Source: Deltaproteobacteria bacterium (lineage in GTDB: Bacteria > JAGRBM01 > JAHCIT01). Taken from it: 64,000 nt of DNA. Shown piece by piece: positions 37,375 to 46,481 of this stretch (position 1 is the first letter of the stretch; each line of letters starts with the position of its first letter). The position numbers and the translations under genes are program-made. The notes below the pieces were generated by a model, which ran no database searches, had not been told where the DNA came from, and saw only the letters and a list, made by a program, of their open reading frames with translations. The stretch lies in NCBI GenBank assembly GCA_026129095.1, contig JAHCIT010000002.1:496774-560773 (forward strand), read 5' to 3'.

Positions 37375-38415
37375 ATGAAAACCAGCTGCCACGGAGGCCT
37401 GCAATCTAAAGTGAAGCCATCACCGCAAGAGATGAAGATGCTCTATGAGAAGATGCTGCTGTGCCGGCGCTTCGAGGAAAAAGCCGCTGTTGCGTACGGT
37501 ACGGGCAAAATCGGTGGTTTCTGTCATCTTTATATCGGACAGGAGGCTGTTGCTGCTGGCGCTCTCTGCATGCTTCGCAAGACGGACTATGCCATTGCAG
37601 CCTATCGTGAGCATGCTCACGCAATCCTGAAAGGAATTGACCCCAAATACGTCATGGCCGAGCTGTATGGAAAGGTCACCGGCTCATCACGTGGCAAAGG
37701 CGGATCAATGCACATCTTCGATATGGACTGCCGTTTTCTGGGTGGACACGGGATTGTGGGCGGCCAGATTCCGATCGCTGCCGGCGCCGGATTTTCCATC
37801 AAGTACCGCAAGACCGATGATGTTGTGGTTTGTTTCTTTGGCGAAGGCGCCATTCATCAGGGCGTATTTCATGAGTCAATGAATCTGGCAGCCCTGTGGC
37901 ACCTGCCGGTTATCTTCATTTGCGAGAACAACCGCTATGGCATGGGCACTTCACTGGAGCGTGCATCGTCCATATACGACCTTTCCAAGAAGGCGCTTGC
38001 CTACGAGATGGAGCGAGGTGTGGTCGACGGCATGGACGCGGTGAATGTCTGGGAACGGGTGTCGGAAGCCGTTGATTATGCCCGGCATACCAAGAAGCCG
38101 ACCCTTCTGGAAGCCCGTACCTACCGGTTCCGCGGCCACTCGATGTCTGACCCGGCTACCTACCGGACCAAGGACGAGCTGAATGAAATGAAGAGCCGCG
38201 ATCCCATCAGCCTGCAAAAGGAGCTCCTTGTAGCCCAGAAACTTGTTGACGAGGCGTGGTTCGAGGAAGTGGATAAGAAGGTCAAGGCCGAAATGGAAGT
38301 GGTGATGAGATTCGCCGAGGAGAGTCCGGATCCTGATCTGGCCGAACTTCATGATCATGTGCTGGTGGAGCCAGAAGAACAGTCGCAACGGGAAGGAGCG
38401 AAGTCTGATGGCTGA
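37375..38415 (+). CDS. pdhA: Pyruvate dehydrogenase E1 component, alpha subunit
   Basis: The protein has 346 residues. It decarboxylates pyruvate with thiamine diphosphate in the heterotetrameric E1. Signatures are EKMLLCRRFEEKAAVAYGTG, GGFCHLYIGQEAVAAG, RGKGGSMHIFD and GEGAIHQGVFHESMNLAALW with the ThDP GDG-type region, and YGMGTSLERASS. It starts the operon; pdhB starts eight bases inside its end. The ATG used gives a 17-residue lead before the conserved core. Confidence 0.96.
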   Translation: MKTSCHGGLQSKVKPSPQEMKMLYEKMLLCRRFEEKAAVAYGTGKIGGFCHLYIGQEAVAAGALCMLRKTDYAIAAYREHAHAILKGIDPKYVMAELYGKVTGSSRGKGGSMHIFDMDCRFLGGHGIVGGQIPIAAGAGFSIKYRKTDDVVVCFFGEGAIHQGVFHESMNLAALWHLPVIFICENNRYGMGTSLERASSIYDLSKKALAYEMERGVVDGMDAVNVWERVSEAVDYARHTKKPTLLEARTYRFRGHSMSDPATYRTKDELNEMKSRDPISLQKELLVAQKLVDEAWFEEVDKKVKAEMEVVMRFAEESPDPDLAELHDHVLVEPEEQSQREGAKSDG

Positions 38416-39391
38416 ACTTTCCTACCGCGAAGCGCTGAATCGTGCGATGGCAGAAGAACTTGCGCGCGATCCCGATGTATTCCTCATGGGCGAGGAAGTG
38501 GGCCTTTATCAAGGTGCCTACAAGGTATCGAAGGGACTGCTCGAGAAGTTCGGTGAAGGAAGGATAATCGACACACCTATTACTGAAGCAGGCTTCGTCG
38601 GGGTTGGTATCGGCGCGGCCATGTGTGGATTGAGGCCCATAATCGAATTGATGACTTGGAACTTTTCGTTTGTGGCGTTTGACCAGATTGTGAATAACGC
38701 CGCCAAACTCCGGTACATGTCCGGCGGCAAGCTGAAGATCCCCATTGTTTTCCGGGGGCCGCAAGGCGCCGCTCATCAGCTCGCCGCCCAGCATTCACAA
38801 ACCGTTGACGCACTCTACAGCCATTTTCCGGGTCTGGTTGTGGTCGCACCGGCAACTCCGCGGGATGCTTATGGGCTGCTCAAATCGGCCATTCGTGACG
38901 ATAATCCTGTGATATTTCTGGAAAGCGAGGTGCTCTATAACGCCAAGGGGCCGGTGGAAGATAACGAGTTCCTGCTTCCGATCGGAAAAGGTGAAATAAA
39001 GCGCGAGGGGACAGACGTTACCGTCGTTGCCTGGAACAAGATGCTGTATGTGGCCCTGACGGCTGCGGAACGGCTTTCCCAGCAGGGCATATCAGCCGAG
39101 GTGATCGACCCGCGTACGCTCCGCCCGCTGGATGATGAGCTGATCTTCAACAGTGTCCGGAAAACAAACCACTGTGTTATTGTGGAAGAAAGCTGGCCGC
39201 AGAATAGTGCAGGAGCGGAGATTTCTGACCGGGTTCATCGCCAGTGTTTTGACTACCTCGATGCTCCGGTAGCAAGGGTAAATTCGCAGGATGTGCCGAT
39301 GCCGTACGCCAAATACCTCGAGCATGCCGTCATGCCCGAGGTATCTCAGGTGATCGATGCAGTAAAACTGGTGCTGTACATTGAAGATTAG
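38408..39391 (+). CDS. pdhB: Pyruvate dehydrogenase E1 component, beta subunit
   Basis: The protein has 327 residues from the ATG at 38408, overlapping pdhA by eight bases; an ATG at 38351 would add 19 residues inside pdhA. Signatures are SYREALNRAMAEELARDPDVFLMGEEVG, GAYKVSKGL, DTPITEAGFVGVGIGAAM and AAHQLAAQHSQTVDALYSHFPGL. It forms the E1 heterotetramer with PdhA. The E2 gene follows after 25 bases, and all four complex subunits are co-directional, so a single transcript is likely. Confidence 0.96.
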   Translation: MAELSYREALNRAMAEELARDPDVFLMGEEVGLYQGAYKVSKGLLEKFGEGRIIDTPITEAGFVGVGIGAAMCGLRPIIELMTWNFSFVAFDQIVNNAAKLRYMSGGKLKIPIVFRGPQGAAHQLAAQHSQTVDALYSHFPGLVVVAPATPRDAYGLLKSAIRDDNPVIFLESEVLYNAKGPVEDNEFLLPIGKGEIKREGTDVTVVAWNKMLYVALTAAERLSQQGISAEVIDPRTLRPLDDELIFNSVRKTNHCVIVEESWPQNSAGAEISDRVHRQCFDYLDAPVARVNSQDVPMPYAKYLEHAVMPEVSQVIDAVKLVLYIED

Positions 39392-39416
39392 GGGTCTTTT
39401 CAGGGAGTAACGCGCG

Positions 39417-40733
39417 ATGGCTTACGTGCTGACGATGCTGCGCCTTTCGGACACGATGACCGAGGGAGTGCTGCTCAAGTGGAAGAAAAAGGAAGGCGAC
39501 CGTGTCGAGGTAGGCGACGTCATCGCCGAGGTTGAGACTGACAAGGCGGTCATGGATCTGGAGTCGCCTGAGGCTGGTGTTCTTCGCCGGTATGTGATTC
39601 TGGAAGGCGCTACAGTACCTGTTGGCGCACCTATCGCTATTATTGCCGAAGCAGATGAGAAAATTGACGAGGTCCTGGCCTCCCTGAAAGGCTCAGGCGA
39701 TGCAGCCCGGCCCGTTTCGACCAAGCCGCCGCCTAAAGTGGTGAAAGCTCCAGAAGCTCTGCCGAAGGCCGGCGGCACAGCAATACCTTCATTGTCAGAG
39801 CCGGCCGAAACTGGCGACGGACGGATAAAGGTGTCTCCACTGGCGGCACGGCTGGCGGCTGAGCATGGCGTCAAGCTGGACCGCATCAAGGGCTCGGGGC
39901 CGGGTGGCCGGGTAGTCAAAAAGGATGTGGAAGCGGTGCTGGCTGCTGGAGCCAGTTCCGACGCCGTGACGCCACCCGCTCCCGCCGAGCTTCCTGTCGC
40001 GCCTTACTCGCAGAAGAGCAAGCTCCTGGACAGCGGAGACGAATTCCTGCCGGGTGAAACAATGCCGCACTCCCAGATGCGGAAGACGATCGCCCGCCGG
40101 ATGACGCAGTCCAAGCCTGGTGTTCCTCACTACTATCTCACCATCGCGGTGGATATGGAGAATGCGATCGATTTCCGCTCGCAACTCAACAAGGCGCTCC
40201 CGGAGTCGGACAGGATTTCCATGACCGATGTGATTGTAAAGGCATCGGCACGTGCGCTCACGCAGAACCCACGTGTCAATTCCAGCTGGACCGACGGGGC
40301 CACAGTGCTTCATCCGGCGGCCCATATCGGGCTTGCGGTGGCACTGCCAGATGGAATTCTGACACCCGTGATCCGGGACTGCGAGCGGCGGGGTCTTCTG
40401 GACATTTCCCGCGAGCGGCGGCTCCTGACCCAGCGTGCGCGTGAGCGCAAACTGGCTCCGGAACAGTTCACCGGAGGAACATTTTCGATCTCTAATCTGG
40501 GGATGTATGACATCGCCCATTTTACGGCGATTATTGCCGAGCCCGAGACAGCAATCCTGGCCGTTGGAATGATCCGGGATATCGCCGTGGTCAGGAATGG
40601 CCAGGTGGTACCGGGCAAGCGGATGGATATCACTATGTCGTGCGACCATCGGGTTATTGATGGCGCGGTCGGCGCAGCCTTCATGCGGGACCTGAAGGGA
40701 ATTCTTGAAAATCCGGCCACACTGACGCTGTAG
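39417..40733 (+). CDS. pdhC: Pyruvate dehydrogenase E2 component, dihydrolipoyl acetyltransferase
   Basis: The protein has 438 residues. One lipoyl domain (about 1-80) carries the lipoylated Lys43 in VETDKAVMDLES. An Ala/Pro-rich linker precedes a peripheral subunit-binding domain (about 137-180, SPLAARLAAEHGVKLDRIKG). The acetyltransferase domain (about 210-438) ends with SCDHRVIDGAVGAAFMRDL containing the catalytic His and Asp. The active site is DHRVIDG rather than the common DHRVVDG, a minor change. It is the core of the complex and accepts acetyl groups for CoA. The single lipoyl domain matches the Gram-positive and mitochondrial type. Confidence 0.95.
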   Translation: MAYVLTMLRLSDTMTEGVLLKWKKKEGDRVEVGDVIAEVETDKAVMDLESPEAGVLRRYVILEGATVPVGAPIAIIAEADEKIDEVLASLKGSGDAARPVSTKPPPKVVKAPEALPKAGGTAIPSLSEPAETGDGRIKVSPLAARLAAEHGVKLDRIKGSGPGGRVVKKDVEAVLAAGASSDAVTPPAPAELPVAPYSQKSKLLDSGDEFLPGETMPHSQMRKTIARRMTQSKPGVPHYYLTIAVDMENAIDFRSQLNKALPESDRISMTDVIVKASARALTQNPRVNSSWTDGATVLHPAAHIGLAVALPDGILTPVIRDCERRGLLDISRERRLLTQRARERKLAPEQFTGGTFSISNLGMYDIAHFTAIIAEPETAILAVGMIRDIAVVRNGQVVPGKRMDITMSCDHRVIDGAVGAAFMRDLKGILENPATLTL

Positions 40734-40753
40734 GAAACGGACGAAATAGCAGT

Positions 40754-42160
40754 ATGAGCGATACCCAGTACGACCTGATCGTCGTCGGCGCCGGGCCTGG
40801 AGGATACCCGGCCGCGATACGCGCTGCACAGCGAGGCCTGAAGACGGCAATAGTCGAGCGGGATACCTTAGGAGGCATCTGCCTCAACTGGGGCTGTATC
40901 CCGACAAAGGCGCTTTTGAAGACGGCAGATCTGTACGATCATGTGAAAAAAGCGGCCGATTACGGCATCCAGGCCGGAGAGCCATCGCTGGAGTGGACCC
41001 GCGTAATTCAGCGCTCGCGGCAGGTGGCCGACCGGCTCTCTAAAGGTGTCCAGTCGCTGATGAAAAAGCACAGGATTGATGTGCTTTACGGCAACGGGGT
41101 TATCGAAAAAAGGAACCGTGTGGTCGTTACCAATTCGCAGCGGCAGGCAACGGCTTATGCGGCAAAATACATCGTCATTGCGACTGGAGGCCGTCCGCGA
41201 CAGTTGCCAGGCATTGAGTTCGATGGCCGCCTTGTTATTTCCTCGAAAGAGGCGATGGTGCTCACCGAGCGGCCGAACTCGATCGCTATTATCGGGGCAG
41301 GAGCCATTGGAGTAGAATTCGCCAGTTTCTACGGATCAATGGGATCCAAGGTGACGCTCATAGAGGCGCTCCCCCAGATTCTCCCGATGGAAGACCTGGA
41401 GATCGCGGGTACCGTTCACAAGTCACTGGAAAAGCGTAATGTGGATATTTTCACCGGCGCGAAGGTCGAAAGGGTGCTACCGGCCGACGGTATTGTGACG
41501 TTGTCCATTCAGCCGTCGTCCGGCGAAACTGTAAGCGTGAAGGCTGACAGGCTACTTGTTGCGGCGGGAGTTTCTGGCAATATTGAAAACATTGGACTCG
41601 AAGCACTCGGCGTGAAGACGGAAAAGGGTTTTGTCGTAGCGGACCGGACCACTTACGCGACAAATATCTCCGGCATTTATGCCATTGGCGATGTAATCGG
41701 ACCGCCGCTTCTGGCCCATGTGGCAACCAAGGAAGCCATCGTTTGTGTGGATCACATCACTGGGCATACACAGAGCTATGTAAACTACGACAATGTGCCA
41801 GGCTGCACTTACTGTTCGCCGCAGGTGGCGAGTGTGGGTTTCACCGAATCGAAGGCAAAAGAGAAATACCCGGATCTCGTCAGGGTAGGGCGCTTTCCGT
41901 TCCGGGCGTCAGGCCGGGCACTCGCTTCGGGTGATCACGATGGACTGGTCAAGTTCATCATCCACGCCCAAACAGGCGAAATACTCGGTGTTCACATGGT
42001 GGGTGCCGAGGTAACGGAACTCCTGCCCGAAGTAATCATGGCTCGAGAAATGGAACTGACGGTGCATGAGCTTCATTCCCTGATGCATGCACATCCGACA
42101 CTCGCCGAGGCTGTCATGGAGGCTGCCGCCGATGCGCTGGGCGAGGCCATACACATCTGA
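40754..42160 (+). CDS. lpdA: Dihydrolipoyl dehydrogenase
   Basis: The protein has 468 residues. It reoxidises the E2 dihydrolipoyl group with FAD and NAD+. Signatures are GAGPGGYPAAIRAAQ for FAD, the redox disulfide Cys43/Cys48 in GGICLNWGCIPTKALL, the NAD site IIGAGAIGVEFASFYGSMG and the C-terminal HAHPTLAEAVMEAA with the catalytic His. It is 21 bases after pdhC. Its 3' end overlaps the start of the lipB-lipA fusion, so the operon supplies E1, E2, E3 and the enzymes that attach lipoate. Confidence 0.96.
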   Translation: MSDTQYDLIVVGAGPGGYPAAIRAAQRGLKTAIVERDTLGGICLNWGCIPTKALLKTADLYDHVKKAADYGIQAGEPSLEWTRVIQRSRQVADRLSKGVQSLMKKHRIDVLYGNGVIEKRNRVVVTNSQRQATAYAAKYIVIATGGRPRQLPGIEFDGRLVISSKEAMVLTERPNSIAIIGAGAIGVEFASFYGSMGSKVTLIEALPQILPMEDLEIAGTVHKSLEKRNVDIFTGAKVERVLPADGIVTLSIQPSSGETVSVKADRLLVAAGVSGNIENIGLEALGVKTEKGFVVADRTTYATNISGIYAIGDVIGPPLLAHVATKEAIVCVDHITGHTQSYVNYDNVPGCTYCSPQVASVGFTESKAKEKYPDLVRVGRFPFRASGRALASGDHDGLVKFIIHAQTGEILGVHMVGAEVTELLPEVIMAREMELTVHELHSLMHAHPTLAEAVMEAAADALGEAIHI

Positions 42161-43796
42161 AGACCGGGGTCCCGACAGTCCACTGGAAATAGAACTGTGG
42201 CGGTCCCGGCAGCCGGTTCCCTATGGCCCTTCTTGGGAGCGGCAGAAAGAACATGCCCGTCTGGTGGGTGAAGGCCGTGCGCGTCCCGCGCTCTGGCTTC
42301 TGGAACATGAGCGGGTCGTCACCGTTGGCCGGAGCGGTGCTGAAGGGCTTCTGCATCAGACACCGGATGAACTGAAGGCCCGGGGAATTGATTTCTTTGA
42401 GGTGGATCGCGGCGGCAAGGTCACCTGGCACGGACCGGGCCAATTGGTGGGCTATCCGCTGATGCCGGTGCAGCAGATCGACCTGGTACCTTACGTTCAC
42501 CGGCTTGAGCAGACGATTATCGACACGCTCGCCCATTTCGGCATCGACGCATGGACCGATCCGCCCTTTACCGGCGTCTGGACCGAGAAGGGAAAGATAG
42601 CTGCTATTGGTGTACGGCTTGCTGGGAACGTGACAACACACGGCTTCGCTCTGAATGTCCGGAACAGGCTGGACGACTTCGCATATATCGTTCCCTGCGG
42701 GCTGGAGGGCAAAGCCGTAACATCCGTAGAAGCATTTTTGGGTGAACAAACGCCGGAACTTGACGCGGTGGCGCACCGATTTGTGGAAGAGTTCACTCGC
42801 CAATACGATATTCTGGTTGCCATTGAACGCGAAATCAGCGCCGGCGGCGAAGTGGTCCAGCTTCCGGCTCGTGAAATTCCACACAGGGACCGATCGAGAA
42901 TTGTCGCCTATTACGAAGAAGGCCTGTCGGGCCGAAAACCGTCATGGCTGAAGGTGGCAATTCCTTCCGGGCGGAACTTCGCTGATCTCAAAGCCCGGGT
43001 TGCTCGCGAAGGGCTGAATACGGTCTGTGAAAGCGCTTCGTGTCCCAACATTGGCGAGTGCTGGGAGCGGCGCTCGCTCACGCTGATGATATTGGGCAAC
43101 ACCTGCACCAGGCGGTGCGGTTTCTGTGATGTTGCTACCGGCCGGCCCTTACCAGTCGATCCAGAAGAACCCCGCCGGGTATCGCGGCTTCTCGCCAGTC
43201 TCGATCTGGCTTACACGGTTATCACCTCTGTCGATCGTGATGATCTTTCGGACAAAGGGGCAGCGCATTGGGCAGCGGTGATCAGAGAGGTCCGCCAGGG
43301 GAACCCTGGTATGCGCATCGAGGTGCTAGTGCCTGATTTTCAGGGTGACCGGGTGGCACAGGAAATGGTTTTTGCCGCTAGGCCTGATGTACTGGCCCAC
43401 AATCTGGAAACCGTCCCGCGTCTGAATCGTCTCGTTCGCCCGCAGGCCCGTTATGAGCGTTCGCTGGAGTTGCTTGAAAGCTCGGCCAAGTGGCCTCTTC
43501 TGACCAAAAGCGGTCTCATGCTGGGACTCGGTGAAACGGATGATGAGGTGATAGAGGTCATGCGTGACCTGCGCCGGGCTGGTGTGGGAATTATGACGCT
43601 CGGACAGTATCTACGGCCATCAATTGCACATCTGCCTGTCACCCGCTGGGTTCACCCGGACCAGTTCGCGGCGTTCAGGGCATTCGGTGAAAAGGATCTC
43701 GGCTTTCTTCGTGTCGAAAGCGGGCCCCTGGTCCGCAGCTCTTATCACGCCGATGAACCGGGTTTGGACGCACTACAGAAAACCGCATTGCGCTGA
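42132..43796 (+). CDS. lipB-lipA: Fused octanoyltransferase LipB and lipoyl synthase LipA
   Basis: One frame of 554 residues from the ATG at 42132, after GGAGG by nine bases; it overlaps lpdA by 29 bases. LipB covers about residues 20-235: RGGKVTWHGPGQLVGYP, GKIAAIGV with the catalytic Lys, and VPCGLEG with catalytic Cys189. LipA covers about 270-554: Cys299, Cys304 and Cys310 in CESASCPNIGEC, the radical SAM set Cys325, Cys329 and Cys332 in CTRRCGFC, and RSSYHA near the end that binds the auxiliary cluster. LipB transfers octanoate to E2; LipA inserts two sulfurs. These are normally separate proteins. No internal stop interrupts the join. Confidence 0.93.
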   Translation: MRWARPYTSEDRGPDSPLEIELWRSRQPVPYGPSWERQKEHARLVGEGRARPALWLLEHERVVTVGRSGAEGLLHQTPDELKARGIDFFEVDRGGKVTWHGPGQLVGYPLMPVQQIDLVPYVHRLEQTIIDTLAHFGIDAWTDPPFTGVWTEKGKIAAIGVRLAGNVTTHGFALNVRNRLDDFAYIVPCGLEGKAVTSVEAFLGEQTPELDAVAHRFVEEFTRQYDILVAIEREISAGGEVVQLPAREIPHRDRSRIVAYYEEGLSGRKPSWLKVAIPSGRNFADLKARVAREGLNTVCESASCPNIGECWERRSLTLMILGNTCTRRCGFCDVATGRPLPVDPEEPRRVSRLLASLDLAYTVITSVDRDDLSDKGAAHWAAVIREVRQGNPGMRIEVLVPDFQGDRVAQEMVFAARPDVLAHNLETVPRLNRLVRPQARYERSLELLESSAKWPLLTKSGLMLGLGETDDEVIEVMRDLRRAGVGIMTLGQYLRPSIAHLPVTRWVHPDQFAAFRAFGEKDLGFLRVESGPLVRSSYHADEPGLDALQKTALR

Positions 43797-43803
43797 AGCG
43801 CAA

Positions 43804-46392
43804 TTATACAACTTCTACCACACGGGTTCCGGCTCGACGGTCATGTGCGGTCTCGCTTCCACCTATAATGAGAGGCAGCGCGCCCCAGCAGATGATTAGA
43901 TTGAACGGCCAGAGCCAGAAATAGCGCCGGATAACAAGTGCGGGTGAGGCATCGGCGCCATCGCGGGAGACAATCTTCAGTTTCATCAGCATGTCGCCGG
44001 GGGTCTGGCCAACCAGCGTGACAAGACCGACATAGAAAATCCCTTCGATCAGTGTTTTCAGGATCAGGAGCACCCACCAGGTCCGGGCAATCCATTCTCC
44101 TGGGTTGTGAAGAACAGAAAACTCGGCTCCCGTGAACCAATCGGCGGCGACGACAAACATTGCGAGAGCCACAAGCGTGATGACTGTATCTATGAGATAG
44201 GCAATCGAGCGCTTGATAAGCAGCTTACGGGGAAGCGTTAGCCGGGGTTTGAGATTGGAAAGCGAACCGAGTGACGGCAGACGGTCTTTCAACCGGGAAC
44301 GGGCGGCCATCGCGGGATAATTGTCCAGCTTTCCTGTCAGACCAATACCGGGAGGCGTATCGAGCCGGATACCGATGCCAGTCCCGGTGCCCAGAATATC
44401 GGCTGATTCGAGCTGTGACTCGGGCGTTATTTCCTGATTCCCGCTCTGTCCCAGTTTGAAGCTGATCTGGTCGAATCGGGAATGATCGGGTGAACGGGCG
44501 CTGACAAGGGTTTTTCCGGTTACACTGGAGCCGGGTTCATCGGCCTGTGAAAAATCGAGTCCCATGGCGTCAGGGAATCTGCCATCGTTGAAGGGAACGA
44601 TCGGTTCCGGATTCGGGACTACCGGGGCATCAAACTTCTGCGACATATCGTCCATTTCGGAAAATATCTGCTCAATCCTTTTTTCAGGGGGTGTCCACGA
44701 GGGCAGACTGACGCTGTTGCTAAGGTTTGTGGGAAGCTCCTCCGGTTGCGCGTAATACACGGCCTGAGGCCCGCTGGAATCGGGAGGAGCTAGAGCGGGT
44801 TCCGCGTGCCGGATACTTGCTGCCGGCTGGATCTCGCTGGGGTGTGAATCCACTGGTGGCGTAAAGATGTTATTATTACCGCTAGAACGCTCTGTACCTG
44901 GCTGCTCAACACGGGCCTCAGGCCACTCATCGTTTTCTCGATTATCATCAACTACACCCAGCCGCAGGATTTCTGGCAGCGGCCGGTCGATATCAGCCGT
45001 CGTGATGGGGAGGCTGTCACCGGTCAGGAATGAATGATCTGCAACTGGCTCGGAAGCGACTTGTACGGCCAAATCGTTGCTGATGTCCTCGATATTGTCT
45101 TCGGAATCATTTGTGTTGGTTGTGCAGGTTTCAGTGACCGCAGGGATAGCACCAGATTCTGATACCGCCTTGGGAATTACTTGCTCCGTGCAGGCTCCTG
45201 CATCTGGTGGTGTTCTTTCCGGCTCAACAGTGTTGACGATCCGGGTGAAAGTATCCTCGGCATCTGAGCGATCCAGGTAGACAGTACCGGCCAGCATGGG
45301 GCTGGATTGGTCGAAAACGTACTCGGACGGATCGTTCTCCACGACGGCTTCAAGCTGTGATGACGGGAAAGCTTCAGGTGAAGCAGCCGGGAAGAGACGA
45401 GGCAGCCGCTCGCCGGACAGTGGCTTGGGTCTTGGGAGTGCGACTTTGAGCGGCTCGATCTTTGGTGTCTTTAACTCTGGCCGTGCCAGTTCCGGAACCG
45501 CAATTACCGGTGCCGGTTTTGGAAGCGCAATGGGAGCTGGAGCTTCGCGAGCTGGTGCCGGATGAAAACTGGTCTCACCGACATCAGAGGACAACAGTTT
45601 TTCGCTGGATTCTGTCTCGACTGGAGCTACCGTTAAGAGTGGCTCAGATGTCGCAGGACTGTATTTCGTTGAAATGGAACCTGCATCGTAGCCTCGCGCC
45701 ACAATTTCCGCATTCTTTTGGCCGCTGGCGATCTGTTCTGGCAGGGGGGCAGGTGCACGGAGATCCACCCCTGCCAGTTCCGGTTCGGGGCGTGCGAAAC
45801 GGGAAAACGACAGCTCATCAAGCGGCACTTCCGGGCGAATCTCCTGCTGAAAAGCCAGGGCCGTTTCCGGGGTCGCCCTGGCCGTGACGGGAGGATTATC
45901 CAGAGTAGGTGGAGAATTAAATTCCGCTGACACTACAGCGGACGGCATCTCTGCGCTGGCTGCAGTGGCCGCCGACATATCCGGAGGTACCACTTCAGTA
46001 GTCGCAGACTCTACTGACATTGTGGGAGCAGTTTCCTTTTGTCGCCGTCGGCGTGGACGAACAGTAGCATCGGTTTTTGCCGGTAAAGATCCGGGTTCGA
46101 TGGCTTCCATAGCGGCGGAGGGAATTGCCTCAACGTCCACTACAGCTGCTGGCGGAGAAGATGAATCTTCGGACACTGCCTGAGGTATGATTTCGGCAGC
46201 CGGTGTTTCAGGAATCAGGGAAGGGACTACAGCTGGGGCTGTTTCCGGCGCTATTCCAAGGGCCGAGCCACACTTCGGGCAGGTATCAAGGGATTTAAAA
46301 TAGAGGTAACTGCAAGCAGGGCATCGCACAGGGCCGGACTCCAGCTTTTTCCTGCGGTGGCGTTCATAAAAAAGCCAAGCAGGAGCCCTCAA
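43804..46392 (-). CDS. Zinc-ribbon protein with long disordered region and RDD membrane domain
   Basis: The protein has 862 residues. Near the N-terminus, CPACSYLYFKSLDTCPKCG is a four-Cys zinc ribbon (about residues 24-42). Residues 50-690 are low complexity, rich in Pro, Ser, Glu, Ala and Val, with no recognisable domain. The last 140 residues form an RDD domain with three membrane helices: KRSIAYLIDTVITLVALAMF, a second around LLILKTLIEGIFYVGLVTLV, GQTPGDMLMKLKIVSRDG, and RRYFWLWPFNLI. The RDD family's role is unclear. A long tether between a cytoplasmic zinc ribbon and the membrane is suggested. It converges with lipB-lipA, seven bases away. Confidence 0.65.
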   Translation of the reverse strand: MRAPAWLFYERHRRKKLESGPVRCPACSYLYFKSLDTCPKCGSALGIAPETAPAVVPSLIPETPAAEIIPQAVSEDSSSPPAAVVDVEAIPSAAMEAIEPGSLPAKTDATVRPRRRRQKETAPTMSVESATTEVVPPDMSAATAASAEMPSAVVSAEFNSPPTLDNPPVTARATPETALAFQQEIRPEVPLDELSFSRFARPEPELAGVDLRAPAPLPEQIASGQKNAEIVARGYDAGSISTKYSPATSEPLLTVAPVETESSEKLLSSDVGETSFHPAPAREAPAPIALPKPAPVIAVPELARPELKTPKIEPLKVALPRPKPLSGERLPRLFPAASPEAFPSSQLEAVVENDPSEYVFDQSSPMLAGTVYLDRSDAEDTFTRIVNTVEPERTPPDAGACTEQVIPKAVSESGAIPAVTETCTTNTNDSEDNIEDISNDLAVQVASEPVADHSFLTGDSLPITTADIDRPLPEILRLGVVDDNRENDEWPEARVEQPGTERSSGNNNIFTPPVDSHPSEIQPAASIRHAEPALAPPDSSGPQAVYYAQPEELPTNLSNSVSLPSWTPPEKRIEQIFSEMDDMSQKFDAPVVPNPEPIVPFNDGRFPDAMGLDFSQADEPGSSVTGKTLVSARSPDHSRFDQISFKLGQSGNQEITPESQLESADILGTGTGIGIRLDTPPGIGLTGKLDNYPAMAARSRLKDRLPSLGSLSNLKPRLTLPRKLLIKRSIAYLIDTVITLVALAMFVVAADWFTGAEFSVLHNPGEWIARTWWVLLILKTLIEGIFYVGLVTLVGQTPGDMLMKLKIVSRDGADASPALVIRRYFWLWPFNLIICWGALPLIIGGSETAHDRRAGTRVVEVV

Positions 46393-46481
46393 CTTGCTAC
46401 GCGAACATTGTTACCAGAAGCTCCTAAAATGTCCAGAAAATTCACGGATTTCAGATGGTTACATAAGTCTGGGAAAAGCTG

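Noticed and set aside
39795..40850. 351-residue minus-strand open frame
   Set aside because: It is antisense to pdhC, which has all its catalytic motifs.
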